Shown: positions 22,998-30,504 of the stretch, one piece after another
How the letters are laid out: each line of letters starts with the position of its first letter
Numbering within the stretch: the first letter of the stretch is position 1
NCBI GenBank assembly: GCA_027592785.1
Contig: JAQCLD010000038.1
Coordinates: 1-36,792 of the forward strand
DNA length: 36,792 nt
DNA from: Acidobacteriota bacterium
GTDB lineage: Bacteria > Acidobacteriota > Terriglobia > Bryobacterales > UBA6623
Reading direction: 5' to 3'
Translations under genes and position numbers: made by a program
Notes under the pieces: model-generated
Database searches by the model: none
Told to the model about the DNA's origin: nothing
Seen by the model: the letters and a program-made list of their open reading frames with translations, nothing else

Positions 22998-23476
22998 GCA
23001 CTTCGAGGGAGACTCCCGTGATCGCGATCGTAGACGACGAAGAAATGGTCCTAACGAGCCTGCGCTCGTTCCTCTTGTTAGAAACCGACTATGAGGTAGA
23101 AACTTTCTCGTCCCCTCAAGCAGCCATCTCCACTTTGCGCGATAAGCCGGTCGACCTGGTGATCTCGGACTATCTGATGCCCGGCATGAACGGCATTGAG
23201 TTCCTGCTCGAGGTGAAGGCCCTCTATCCCTTCGCCACGCGCATCCTGCTGACCGGCTACGCCGACAAATAAAATGCGATTAAAGCGATCAACGAAGTCG
23301 GGCTGTATCAGTACGTCGAAAAGCCCTGGAACAACGACGACCTCAAGATCACCATCCAGAACGGCCTAGAACGCCGCTTCCTCATGGAGAAACTCGAACA
23401 GAAGATCGCAGAGGTCCAAAACGTCCAGCAGAGCCTGCAAGATATTCAAGCTCAAATCATCAAAGCGTTCATGTAG
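22994..23476 (+). pseudogene. Response regulator (receiver plus helical tail) interrupted by an in-frame TAA
   Basis: The frame is 161 codons from ATG 22994 to TAG 23474-23476, interrupted by TAA at 23270-23272 (codon 93). Before the stop: the acidic pair Asp14-Asp15, phospho-acceptor Asp59 in VISDYLMPGMNG, and Thr87 in LLTGYADK. After it: NAIKAINEVGLYQYVEKPW with the conserved Lys110, then a coiled-coil tail (LERRFLMEKLEQKIAEVQNV) ending in KAFM. Members of this type normally read GYADxxxAIxAIN, so a CAA (Gln) to TAA change is likely. Without readthrough the product lacks Lys110 and alpha4-beta5-alpha5 and should not fold or signal normally. No output domain is present even in the full frame. 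Confidence 0.82.
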
Positions 23477-23490
23477 CCTTCCAGACGCGC

Positions 23491-23526
23491 CAAAGGCCGG
23501 GAGTCGCAACCGACGCCCGGCCTTTG
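23491..23526. terminator. Bidirectional terminator-like hairpin between receiver and phosphofructokinase genes
   Basis: A perfect 11-bp stem (CAAAGGCCGGG / CCCGGCCTTTG) with a 14-nt loop lies in the 69-nt gap between two convergent genes. The A-rich 5' arm and T-rich 3' arm suit termination in both directions. Confidence 0.65.
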
Positions 23527-23545
23527 TCTGTTCTCGAAACCAATT

Positions 23546-24721
23546 TCAGTCGAGTTCGGTGAGGAACACCGGCAGCCCGCCCTTGCGGGGGTAGCTCGGA
23601 CGGTACCGATCGACGTTGTACATCGTCTTGACGTCGACGCTACGCGGACCGCGGCTGGCATCCGGCAGATCCGCCATGGTGAAGCGGCCGCCCTGAATCG
23701 CCGTCATCTTGCCGCTGCCGCCGTCGGCAATGCATTCCACCGCCATTGTCGCGAAGGTCGTCGCTACCATGCGGTCCATCGAATCCGGCTTGCCGCCGCG
23801 TAAATCGTAGGTCAGATCGCTGACCACCGTCTCAAAGCCGCGAGCCTTCTTGAGCTCATCGCTGAAGGCCTCGGCTACGTTCATTTTCTTGCGATGCCCG
23901 AAGCCGTCTGGCTCGCCGTATTCCTGCACTTCGCGGCCTTTCCAGGTGGCCCCCTCCGACAGAATCACGATCGAGTAGTTCGACGGATTGTTCTTCTTGT
24001 CGACGGTGACCAGGTCAATCAACTTTTGCAACTCGAACTCGTGCTCCGGTATGCAACAGCGATTGCTGGTGATGTAAGCCGTGTACAGCGCTGTGAAACC
24101 GGCATCGCGTCCAAAGATGCGGAAGATGCCCACGCGCTCATGCGAGCCGATCGTCGTCTGTTGCCGCTCGATGTTATCGACCGCCCGGGTTAACGCCGTG
24201 GAGAATCCGATGCAATACTCCGTGTTGCGCACGTCGTTATCCATGGTCTTCGGTACGCAGACCATGGGAAAGCCTTCTTTGTTCAGCCGGTCGGCGTAGC
24301 TCAACGTATCGTCGCCGCCGATCGGGATCAAGAAATCCACTCCCAGCCGCTCCAAGTTCTCCAACACCACAGGCGTTAAGTCCACTTGGTCTTCGCCCGA
24401 AGACTTAAACTCGCCGATGCGCGACTGCAGGTGCCCGGGGACATCCGCCAGCTTCGTCCTGGACGGCTTGGTCCGCGAAGTATGCAAAAACGTGCCGCCG
24501 CTGCGATCGATCGTGCGCGTGTTGTCACGGTCCAAGTCGATGAAGTAGTCCTTGTCGCGGCCCTGCTCCCAGGTGGGGGCGACAAGCCCTTTCCAACCCC
24601 GCCGGATGCCAACCACCTCGTACCCGCGCCCCGTAGCGCCGTAGGTGACCGATTTGATCACCGCATTAAGGCCGGGGACGTCGCCGCCGCCAGTGAGAAT
24701 TCCAATCTTCTTCTTAGCCAT
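23546..24721 (-). CDS. 6-phosphofructokinase, predicted pyrophosphate-dependent
   Basis: 391 residues starting MAKKKIGILTGGGDVPGLNAV. It has the PFKA fold landmarks TGGGDVPGLN, the GGDDT loop (135-139), PKTMDND (157-163) with the catalytic Asp, and the substrate-binding region FRIFGRDAGFTALY. In ATP-dependent enzymes the second position after GGD is Gly and the residue before T-x-D-N-D is Gly. Here they are Asp and Lys, the known signature of PPi-dependent enzymes, which work reversibly in glycolysis and gluconeogenesis. ATG 24721 (AGGAG 5 nt upstream) was chosen over an earlier in-frame start at 24787, which would overlap the upstream gene. The 26-nt gap suggests cotranscription with the unknown gene before it. 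Confidence 0.92.
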   Translation of the reverse strand: MAKKKIGILTGGGDVPGLNAVIKSVTYGATGRGYEVVGIRRGWKGLVAPTWEQGRDKDYFIDLDRDNTRTIDRSGGTFLHTSRTKPSRTKLADVPGHLQSRIGEFKSSGEDQVDLTPVVLENLERLGVDFLIPIGGDDTLSYADRLNKEGFPMVCVPKTMDNDVRNTEYCIGFSTALTRAVDNIERQQTTIGSHERVGIFRIFGRDAGFTALYTAYITSNRCCIPEHEFELQKLIDLVTVDKKNNPSNYSIVILSEGATWKGREVQEYGEPDGFGHRKKMNVAEAFSDELKKARGFETVVSDLTYDLRGGKPDSMDRMVATTFATMAVECIADGGSGKMTAIQGGRFTMADLPDASRGPRSVDVKTMYNVDRYRPSYPRKGGLPVFLTELD

Positions 24722-24747
24722 GTAGCTCCTGGTTATCGCAATCTCGA

Positions 24748-25206
24748 TCAGCCGGTGAACGCCGCGGTCGGCTCGCCCATCTCCCACTCCAAGTGGTTGA
24801 CGTAGAGCAACACAAGCGCCTCGGGGTACTTCTCGCGAAACTCCCCATAGAGGCGAGCCTGCCAGCCGTCAACGAGCTTCTCGCTCGCCTCGGCGTCCTT
24901 GTCGAAGAACCCGTGCCCGTCGTTGGGAATCTCTAGAAAGTCCAGCGCTCCGACGACGAAGTCCATGTGCGAGACCAACGCGCCTTGCGCGATTTCTTTC
25001 GCCAGATCTTCATCGCCTTGCTCGATGCGCGCCCATAGTTTCGGCGCCGCGTTCTTCAAGCGCTCGCGATTCAGCTTCGACAAATGCGTACGGATCTTGA
25101 AGGTGTCGTAGACCTTGAAAGTTTTGAGCGACCCCATCGATACCGTGGCCAGCACCTCGTCGAAGCGATCCCGGCCCAACCCGGTGTAAATCTCCGATAA
25201 CTGCAT
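24748..25206 (-). CDS. Conserved-looking protein of unknown function
   Basis: 152 residues, soluble, mainly alpha-helical and acidic, with no signal peptide. Features are LGRDRFDEVLATVSMGSLKTFKVYDTFKIRT (in two adjoining helices), KLNRERLKNAAPKLWARIEQGDEDLAKEIAQ, HMDFVVGALDFLEIPNDGHGFFDKD and a C-terminal EALVLLYVNHLEWEMGEP. I do not recognise a family. The regular amphipathic text and coupling to a phosphofructokinase gene 26 nt downstream support a real gene. The start ATG 25206 has a -10-like TATCCT 7 nt upstream and no Shine-Dalgarno at a proper distance, so a leaderless transcript is likely. Confidence 0.75.
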   Translation of the reverse strand: MQLSEIYTGLGRDRFDEVLATVSMGSLKTFKVYDTFKIRTHLSKLNRERLKNAAPKLWARIEQGDEDLAKEIAQGALVSHMDFVVGALDFLEIPNDGHGFFDKDAEASEKLVDGWQARLYGEFREKYPEALVLLYVNHLEWEMGEPTAAFTG

Positions 25207-25213
25207 TTCTTGG

Positions 25214-25219
25214 AGGATA
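25214..25219 (-). promoter_or_regulatory. Putative -10 element for a leaderless mRNA (unknown gene and PFK)
   Basis: On the minus strand TATCCT is followed by CCAAGAA and then ATG 25206. Confidence 0.42.
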
Positions 25220-25256
25220 CCAAAGCGCCTTCCACGGCCGCCCTAACGCTGACGAA

Positions 25257-26105
25257 CTACCGCGAGGCGCTTGGCTTTCGGGTGACGATCGACACGAACA
25301 AAGCCTCGTCCAGTTTGGTCCGCTCCGGGCCTAGTCCGCGGCGGCCTAAGCGTATCTCTTCCCAGGCTAGCCGCAGCGGATTGCCCAAGACGGCTTCGCT
25401 CCGCGTCGCTAGTCTGCCCAACTGCCGCGATGCCTGCCGATACTCGCCGCCGAACCACTTGACCGCTAATCGAGGGTGAACATCGCTGTCCGCCAGCGTC
25501 TCGACCTGCTCCACCGCGAGTCCGGCGCGCTCAAACCGGGCCACCACCTCGGACGCCAACTCCAGCCCGACATGCCCGTCTTGGTCGATCAGGTATCGCT
25601 GATAGAGCTCCGGCTCTTCCTTCGCCTGTTCCATCAACCAACCGCGGCTGTCCGTTTCCACCACATGCATGCTGCTCCCGCCCGGACGCAGCACTCGGCG
25701 AATCTCGTTCAAGACTTGGTCCTTCTCCTCGACCGGGACGTGTCCCAACACATGCGAACTCACCACGCAATCAAAACTCTCGTCGGCCACCGGCAGGGCG
25801 GTCAGCGACCCGGCCAGCGCTCCGTCATAATTCGTCGCGCACTCGCCCAGGGCGTTGCGCGCCAGATCCAAGCCCACAACGAACGCCGCCCGCTCGCGAA
25901 ACACTTCGCGGCCCCGCGCACAGCCTAAATCCAATACGCGCGAGCCATTTGGAACCGTCCGCTCCCAGAATCGCCACTAGCGGTAGGACCAGTAAGGCAG
26001 CAACGAGAGGATCAGCCGCTTCAGCCCATGCGGGCTGCGGTGATAAGGAACATGCTCCTCGACGTAGCGCTCGTAGAATTCGCGAGTCTGTTCCGCGGAG
26101 CTCAT
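25257..26105 (-). pseudogene. SAM-dependent methyltransferase (type 11-like) interrupted by an in-frame TAG
   Basis: The frame opens at ATG 26105, whose ATGA overlaps the galE stop, and runs to 25257 with one TAG at 25979-25977 (codon 43). Before it: REFYERYVEEHVPYHRSPHG and LSLLPYWSYR. After it: WRFWERTVPNGSRV, then the SAM-binding motif LDLGCARGREVF, VGLDLA, SFDCVVSSHVLGHVP and EIRRVLRPGG. The two halves read as one class-I methyltransferase of about 282 residues with the usual N-terminal cap. The downstream part alone could start at TTG 25934, but that begins inside the first Rossmann strand. CAG, AAG, GAG, TGG and other codons could mutate to TAG. Context suggests a sugar or surface-polymer substrate. 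Confidence 0.78.
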
Positions 26106-27067
26106 TGCTCTCGTTGGAAAAACTCCCAAGCGCTGCTCACCGCCGAGTGGATGTCGTGCTGCGGCTCCCAGGCCAGCTCCCGGCGAATCTTTGCGTTCGC
26201 AGCTACCAATTCCGGCGGGTCGCCCGGCCGCCTGGGGACCACGATGACCGGAAAATCCTTTCCCGTCGCCTTGCGCACCGCCTCGATCACCTCGCGTACC
26301 GAATCGCCGCGGCCCACGCCGACGTTGTAGCAGCCGCTTTTTTCTCCCGGGGCTTCGAGGGCGCGGATATGCGCATCCGCCAGGTCCAGCACATGCACGT
26401 AGTCGCGAATGCAGGTCCCATCCGGCGTGGGATAGTCATCGCCAAAAACGTGAATTCCGTCCGAAAGGCCTGCCGCAGCGCGCAAAACCAGCGGAATCAG
26501 ATGCGTCTCCGGCTCGTGCCGCTCGCCCCTCTCGTTCGTCGCCCCGCAAGCATTGAAATAGCGCAAGGCAAAGTAATTCAGTCCGTGACTTCGCCTGGAC
26601 CACTCCAACGCCTTCTCGAAGGCCAGCTTCGATTCGCCGTAGGGATTTACCGGCGCCTTGGGTGCGTCTTCTTCTATCGGCGGGGCAACTTGGTCGCCAA
26701 AAATCGCGCAGGTCGACGAGAACACGAAGCGATCGACTCCGGCCTCAATCGTCGCTTCCAGCAAATTCAGCGCGTTCCCAAAATTCTTGCGGAAATACAG
26801 ATTCGGCTTCTCCATCGACTCGCCGACCAACGCATACGCCGCGAAGTGCATGACGGCGCGGATCGGCCGGCTGCGAAAAACGTCGCTGACCGCTGCACGG
26901 TCCTCCAGATCCCCTTCGATAAATGCCGCTCCCGGCGGTACCGCCTCGCGATGGCCTCGGCTGAGATTGTCGAAGACGCAAACCTCATAACCTCTCGCCA
27001 AGAGCTGCTCTGCGCACACGCTGCCGATATAGCCGGCGCCGCCTGTCACAAGAATCATGGTCTTCAC
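26102..27067 (-). CDS. galE: UDP-glucose 4-epimerase
   Basis: About 321 residues, an extended short-chain dehydrogenase. It contains the NAD-binding motif VTGGAGYIGS, DNLSRGHREA, the substrate-region HFAAYALVGESMEKP, the catalytic serine/threonine region FSSTCAIFG and the Y-x-x-x-K pair in NPYGESK, then FALRYFNACGA and TCIRDYVHVLDLADAH, which are typical of GalE. It interconverts UDP-glucose and UDP-galactose in the cytoplasm, feeding glycan synthesis. GTG 27067 overlaps the upstream stop by 4 nt; ATG 27058 (MILVTGG) is an alternative start. It also overlaps the downstream methyltransferase by 4 nt. The operon context suggests a surface polysaccharide or glycolipid rather than galactose catabolism. 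Confidence 0.93.
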   Translation of the reverse strand: MKTMILVTGGAGYIGSVCAEQLLARGYEVCVFDNLSRGHREAVPPGAAFIEGDLEDRAAVSDVFRSRPIRAVMHFAAYALVGESMEKPNLYFRKNFGNALNLLEATIEAGVDRFVFSSTCAIFGDQVAPPIEEDAPKAPVNPYGESKLAFEKALEWSRRSHGLNYFALRYFNACGATNERGERHEPETHLIPLVLRAAAGLSDGIHVFGDDYPTPDGTCIRDYVHVLDLADAHIRALEAPGEKSGCYNVGVGRGDSVREVIEAVRKATGKDFPVIVVPRRPGDPPELVAANAKIRRELAWEPQHDIHSAVSSAWEFFQREQ

Positions 27068-28155
27068 AGATTAGCGTTCTTGGCGAGCTCCGCCGCAAGG
27101 GCCGCCGCCGCCGCCTGATGGCCCTGCGTCGTCAGATTAGCGTCGGGCGAATAGTAGAGCCTCGCACCGGCGGCATGACGCGCCTTGAAATCATCCAGCA
27201 AGTCGACCAGCACGACATCCCTCCGCGCGGCCCATTCGTGCAAGACCCGCTGCGGCCTATCCATGTCCAGGTCTTCCAACGTCAGCCCGAGCGCCGCGCG
27301 CATTTCCTCTCGCTCGTCTCCATCAATTTGGAAACTTCGCGGTATCGCCATGACGGCGAGCCCTATGCCGTCCCTGCTACAGCGATCTGCGATTCGGTCC
27401 AAGCTCGCCAGCGTCGCTCGAATCGCCTCCTCCGCGCGGTACGAAGGCTGTCGCAAGTGAACCTGGGCAAACTCGCGCATCCAAGCGTCCCAGGTCCGCG
27501 GATGGCTTCCCGACTGGGCGCTCCCTTCCATCCGGAACTGCACCGCACGAAGCAATTGCAAAAGATGCGAGCGACCCGCCAGCCGCCGCGGCCAGGACGT
27601 TCGGGCGTCTTGTCCCTCGATAGGCTTCAACTCCAGCAACCCGTCAACAACCTCAAGCCGCTCGGCGCCGCCGAAACCAGTCTCCGTAAAATCGTTGCCC
27701 ACGAAGAACGCCAACACGACGAACCGCGGCCGATAGCGCGGGATCAGCGCCTCCAACAGTCGCTCCTGGTCAACCGTCGCTGTACCTGGCACTCCCGCGT
27801 TGATGAGCGAATCGCCGAGGCTTTGCTCAACCAAGGAGTAGAAGCTTTCCTGCGCCTGCACTCCACAGCCGAACGCAAACGAATCGCCCAGCCCCAGCAC
27901 CGTTGCCCCGGAGGTTCCCCGCTCCTGGTCGCGCCAGCCTTCACTGTTGGTCCGCACGACCACGTCCCACTGCCGAGTCACGTGGCGCCGCACTAGGTTC
28001 TGACGCAACAGCAACAGCCCGTCCTGCTTGCGGTAGATATCCAGCTCCAATTGCGGCGCCGCGTGGAAAAACAGCCGCAATGAAGCTTCCGCGACGATTA
28101 AGGCCAGCGCCGCGCTAACCGACAGTAACGCGACCTTGGCAAGTCGAGAGTTCAC
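27064..28155 (-). CDS. Membrane-anchored SGNH/GDSL-hydrolase-like protein
   Basis: About 363 residues from GTG 28155. An N-terminal hydrophobic anchor (about 6-25, VALLSVSAALALIVAEA) is followed by a long periplasmic part with the GDS block VLGLGDSFAFGCGV (nucleophile Ser), the block-II-like SLINAGVPGTATVDQ (Gly), VLAFFVGNDF (the Asn of block III) and a C-terminal Asp/His region near YYSPDANLTTQGHQ (D-x-x-L/H). This matches SGNH proteins of the AlgX/AlgJ/PatB-like kind that modify exported glycans. An upstream TTG at 28221 would overlap the previous gene and add a basic stretch, so GTG 28155 was preferred. The stop overlaps galE by 4 nt, 22 nt separates it from the gene upstream. Confidence 0.85.
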   Translation of the reverse strand: MNSRLAKVALLSVSAALALIVAEASLRLFFHAAPQLELDIYRKQDGLLLLRQNLVRRHVTRQWDVVVRTNSEGWRDQERGTSGATVLGLGDSFAFGCGVQAQESFYSLVEQSLGDSLINAGVPGTATVDQERLLEALIPRYRPRFVVLAFFVGNDFTETGFGGAERLEVVDGLLELKPIEGQDARTSWPRRLAGRSHLLQLLRAVQFRMEGSAQSGSHPRTWDAWMREFAQVHLRQPSYRAEEAIRATLASLDRIADRCSRDGIGLAVMAIPRSFQIDGDEREEMRAALGLTLEDLDMDRPQRVLHEWAARRDVVLVDLLDDFKARHAAGARLYYSPDANLTTQGHQAAAAALAAELAKNANL

Positions 28156-28177
28156 GGCGATTTCCGGCTGTCGCGGC

Positions 28178-29095
28178 CTACGGCGCAGCCGGATCTTCCG
28201 GCTCGCACAGTTGGCAACCAAGAGGCTGCGGAGGAATCAGCCGGGCGTCTCCCCCGAATGGATACCCGGCACTCGCTCCGGCGGCAGTCGCACACGCTGG
28301 CTTGCCGCCCCCGTAACGATCCCAACCCACACCGTGATGGATCTCGAAGCTCACTGCAGCGGCGGTGCGCAGGACTTGTTGCGGATCGATGGTCGCTGCC
28401 GCGCCTTCGCCATTTGCGAGGCCAGGTTGGCGTACCTCCGCGTCCAGCATCAAGACCCCTGTCGTGGAATCCACCAAGCGGTTCAGCAGTTCGCGGCGCT
28501 TTCGTCCGAAAGGCGGCGCCGCTTCCTCCAATCGCAGCAGGTAGTTCAGTTCCCGTACCAAGATCCGGGCCATCTCTAGCGGGCCGCGATTCTCCTGCAC
28601 CCGTATCCCGTCGCGATCCCGCGAGAACGTCTTCGCTTGTTGGCTCTGAACGACGCCGAGTAGTTCCCCGGCAGCGTCGACCACCTCCAAATGGCCCTCG
28701 GAAACCTGTGCCGTCGCCATGTCGCTGCTGTCCAGGTAAATAGTCCCCCGGCAATCGCTCGAGGGTTGAAAGGTGAACGATGCGGCAACGATGGACCGCC
28801 GATTCGGTCCCGGTGAGACGATCTCCAGCGAGACGCCCTGCAACTCGATGCGCTCGTCGCTCAGTCGAGCCGCCGATCCAATCCCCAGCGCGTAGCGCGC
28901 CCCATCTCGATAGTCGATCCAGACCGGAAGGTAGTAGCTTTCCAGCGACTCGCCCTCGAAAACGTTGCCTTCGCCCGGCGCGTCCGACCCGCCGGTCAAG
29001 AACGGGGCTTCGCTCCGCGCCAGGGCAACGACCTCTCGCGTCTGCGCGAGGGAGCTTGAGATCGCCAAGCAGAGTGCCAAAAAGGTAAGACGCAA
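28178..29095 (-). CDS. Secreted protein of unknown function heading the galE cluster
   Basis: 305 residues with a signal peptide (about 1-17, LTFLALCLAISSSLA). The first half is beta-rich (YYLPVWIDYRDGARYALGIG, IELQGVSLEIVSPG, GTIYLDSSDMA), the middle is helical (EMARILVRELNYLLRLEEA, RKRRELLNRLVDS), and the C-terminus is Gly/Ala/Pro-rich with a C-x2-C (CQLC) near the end. I do not recognise a domain. It is transcribed first in a four-gene set with the SGNH-like protein, GalE and a methyltransferase, so an envelope role is plausible. The start TTG 29095 has no Shine-Dalgarno; CATAAT lies 7 nt upstream, again a leaderless arrangement. A longer overlapping frame in another phase was judged a shadow. 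Confidence 0.7.
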   Translation of the reverse strand: MRLTFLALCLAISSSLAQTREVVALARSEAPFLTGGSDAPGEGNVFEGESLESYYLPVWIDYRDGARYALGIGSAARLSDERIELQGVSLEIVSPGPNRRSIVAASFTFQPSSDCRGTIYLDSSDMATAQVSEGHLEVVDAAGELLGVVQSQQAKTFSRDRDGIRVQENRGPLEMARILVRELNYLLRLEEAAPPFGRKRRELLNRLVDSTTGVLMLDAEVRQPGLANGEGAAATIDPQQVLRTAAAVSFEIHHGVGWDRYGGGKPACATAAGASAGYPFGGDARLIPPQPLGCQLCEPEDPAAP

Positions 29096-29102
29096 CCGTC
29101 TG

Positions 29103-29108
29103 ATTATG
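29103..29108 (-). promoter_or_regulatory. Putative -10 element for the galE cluster (leaderless)
   Basis: On the minus strand CATAAT is followed by CAGACGG and then the TTG start at 29095. Confidence 0.4.
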
Positions 29109-29158
29109 AAGCAGTTCGTGAGAATCGGTCAACGACGCCTGGGCCGCGGCCGTTCGAG

Positions 29159-29164
29159 TACAAT
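29159..29164 (+). promoter_or_regulatory. Putative -10 element of the YrdC-domain gene
   Basis: TACAAT lies 47 nt before TTG 29212; together with the minus-strand CATAAT at 29103 it would form back-to-back promoters. Confidence 0.35.
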
Positions 29165-29211
29165 CGGAGCGAAGACGCGGCGCCAGTCGGCGTTCCGCGC
29201 GATTTTTCCCT

Positions 29212-29853
29212 TTGCGTACCGAAATTATCGAAACGCCGCCTGATGGCTCCGATGACCAGGCTATAGAGCAGGCCGCCGAAGCAATCCTCGCCGGGCGCAT
29301 CGTCGCGCTGCCCTCGGAGAGCGGCTACGTTCTGGCAGCCGATCCGTTTAACCTCAGTGCCATCGCTGCCGTATTCCGCGCCAAGGGCCGCGAACTCCAT
29401 CGCGCCCTGCCCATCCTAGTCGATTCCCTGACCATGGCCGAAGACTACGCCGCCGATTCGCTCAGCCCGCAATTTCTGCTGCTCGCGCGCCGCTTTTGGC
29501 CTGGCCCGCTGACAATCATCACCGCGGCTTCCCGCCTGCTTCCCATGAAGATCACCGGTAACTCGGGCAGACTCGCCGTCCGCCAAGATTCCAATGCTGT
29601 CGCCAATCGGCTCATCGAGCGCTTGGAAAGGCCCATCATCGCCACCAGCGCCAATCGCTCCGGGCACTCCACCTGCCGCAGCGGCATCGAAGTCTTCGGC
29701 ACCATGGACGGCCGCGTCCACTTGATTCTCAATGCCGGCGAGGCAGACCGGCTCCCCGCCACTACCGTCGACATCACCTCGCTGCAATGGAGCGTTATCA
29801 AAGAGGGCGCAATCACCGAAGCTCAGCTGGACGACTGTCTCAGCGGCGCTTAA
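29212..29853 (+). CDS. YrdC/Sua5-domain protein (threonylcarbamoyl-AMP synthase-like)
   Basis: 213 residues. The YrdC fold is recognisable from the N-terminal RTEIIETPPDG and AAEAILAGRIVALPSESGY, the basic AKGRELHRALPILV, LARRFWPGPLTIITAA, GRLAVRQDSN and PIIATSANRSGH (S-x-N). True TsaC/Sua5 makes threonylcarbamoyl-AMP for t6A in tRNA. Its motif P-T-E-T-V/x-Y-G-L-G is PSESGYVLA here, and KGRPxxxPL is KGRELHRAL, so several substrate-loop residues differ; it may be a YciO-like paralogue rather than the essential enzyme. The start is TTG 29212, the only start-like codon compatible with the family N-terminus. It overlaps the convergent mobA-like gene by 14 nt. Confidence 0.85.
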   Translation: MRTEIIETPPDGSDDQAIEQAAEAILAGRIVALPSESGYVLAADPFNLSAIAAVFRAKGRELHRALPILVDSLTMAEDYAADSLSPQFLLLARRFWPGPLTIITAASRLLPMKITGNSGRLAVRQDSNAVANRLIERLERPIIATSANRSGHSTCRSGIEVFGTMDGRVHLILNAGEADRLPATTVDITSLQWSVIKEGAITEAQLDDCLSGA

Positions 29854-30421
29854 GCAAATCGTCGGGCCGGTTGACGTTCAACAGCATCTCGCCGGAAGGA
29901 TCCAGCGCCGCGTACTCCGGCGGCAGCAGATAGGCCAAGGCTGCCCCGCTGATGGCCGTCGTCACCTTCGCCACGCCGCTCTTGACCGCCTGCCTCAGCG
30001 GCTCGACCATGCTCTTGCTGTAGACAGCGCAAAGCGGCTGTTCCCGCCCATCCGTGGCCAAGGGAATCACCGCGTCGACGCTAGACGACTCCGCCCGCCG
30101 AAACAGCATCTCCAGAAACTGCGGACGAATATTCGGCAAGTCGCAGGCCACAACCAATACCCACGGCGCCGCCGAATCTTCCACCGCCGCCAGGATGCCC
30201 GCGACAGGCCCAAAGCCGTCCACGCTGTCTTCGATCACCCGCAGCCCCAGGTCTCCATACGTGATCGCCGGTCCGACCAGCGCAAGGCTATCGACTACGG
30301 AACGAATTCGCTCGGCGACATGAACGGCCATCGGCCTGCCGTCAACGTCGGCAAACGCCTTATTACGGCCAAATCGAGAGCTTCGCCCTCCCGTCAACAC
30401 GTATCCAGCTCGTTTATTCAT
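29840..30421 (-). CDS. MobA-like nucleotidyltransferase (molybdenum cofactor guanylyltransferase family)
   Basis: 193 residues starting MNKRAGYVLTGGRSSRFGRN. The nucleotide-binding motif GGRSSRFGRNK (11-21) is followed by VACDLPNI (metal-binding Asp), DAVIPLATDGREQPLCAVY and the C-terminal NVNRPDDL, all typical of MobA, which joins GMP to molybdopterin. No other molybdenum-cofactor gene is in the window, so the substrate could also be another NTP/sugar or pterin pair. ATG 30421 was chosen; extending upstream would translate the 12-nt tandem repeat as an Arg/Val/Gly run. The 3' end overlaps the YrdC gene tail to tail. Confidence 0.87.
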   Translation of the reverse strand: MNKRAGYVLTGGRSSRFGRNKAFADVDGRPMAVHVAERIRSVVDSLALVGPAITYGDLGLRVIEDSVDGFGPVAGILAAVEDSAAPWVLVVACDLPNIRPQFLEMLFRRAESSSVDAVIPLATDGREQPLCAVYSKSMVEPLRQAVKSGVAKVTTAISGAALAYLLPPEYAALDPSGEMLLNVNRPDDLLKRR

Positions 30422-30456
30422 GCCGATCGCTCGAATGCTAGCACGGGCCGCCCAGC

Positions 30457-30504
30457 GCCCTCGAACACGCCCTCGAACACGCCCTCGAACACGGTGTCGA
30501 ACAC
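30457..30504. repeat. 12-nt tandem repeat
   Basis: GCCCTCGAACAC occurs three times perfectly in tandem (30457-30492), followed by a variant GGTGTCGAACAC (30493-30504) and then GCAGGCTCTGGAG, whose reverse complement lies at 90-102. It sits between the divergent mobA-like and aminotransferase genes and may lie in their promoters. Confidence 0.8.

Noticed and set aside
17350..26105. Reassigned stop codon
   Set aside because: Three different stop codons are involved and each is also used to end intact genes here.
28152..29300. Long open frame (382 codons) on the minus strand overlapping 28178-29095
   Set aside because: Arg/Gly/Ser-rich low-complexity text with no motif; the 305-residue frame has a clean signal peptide and a promoter.
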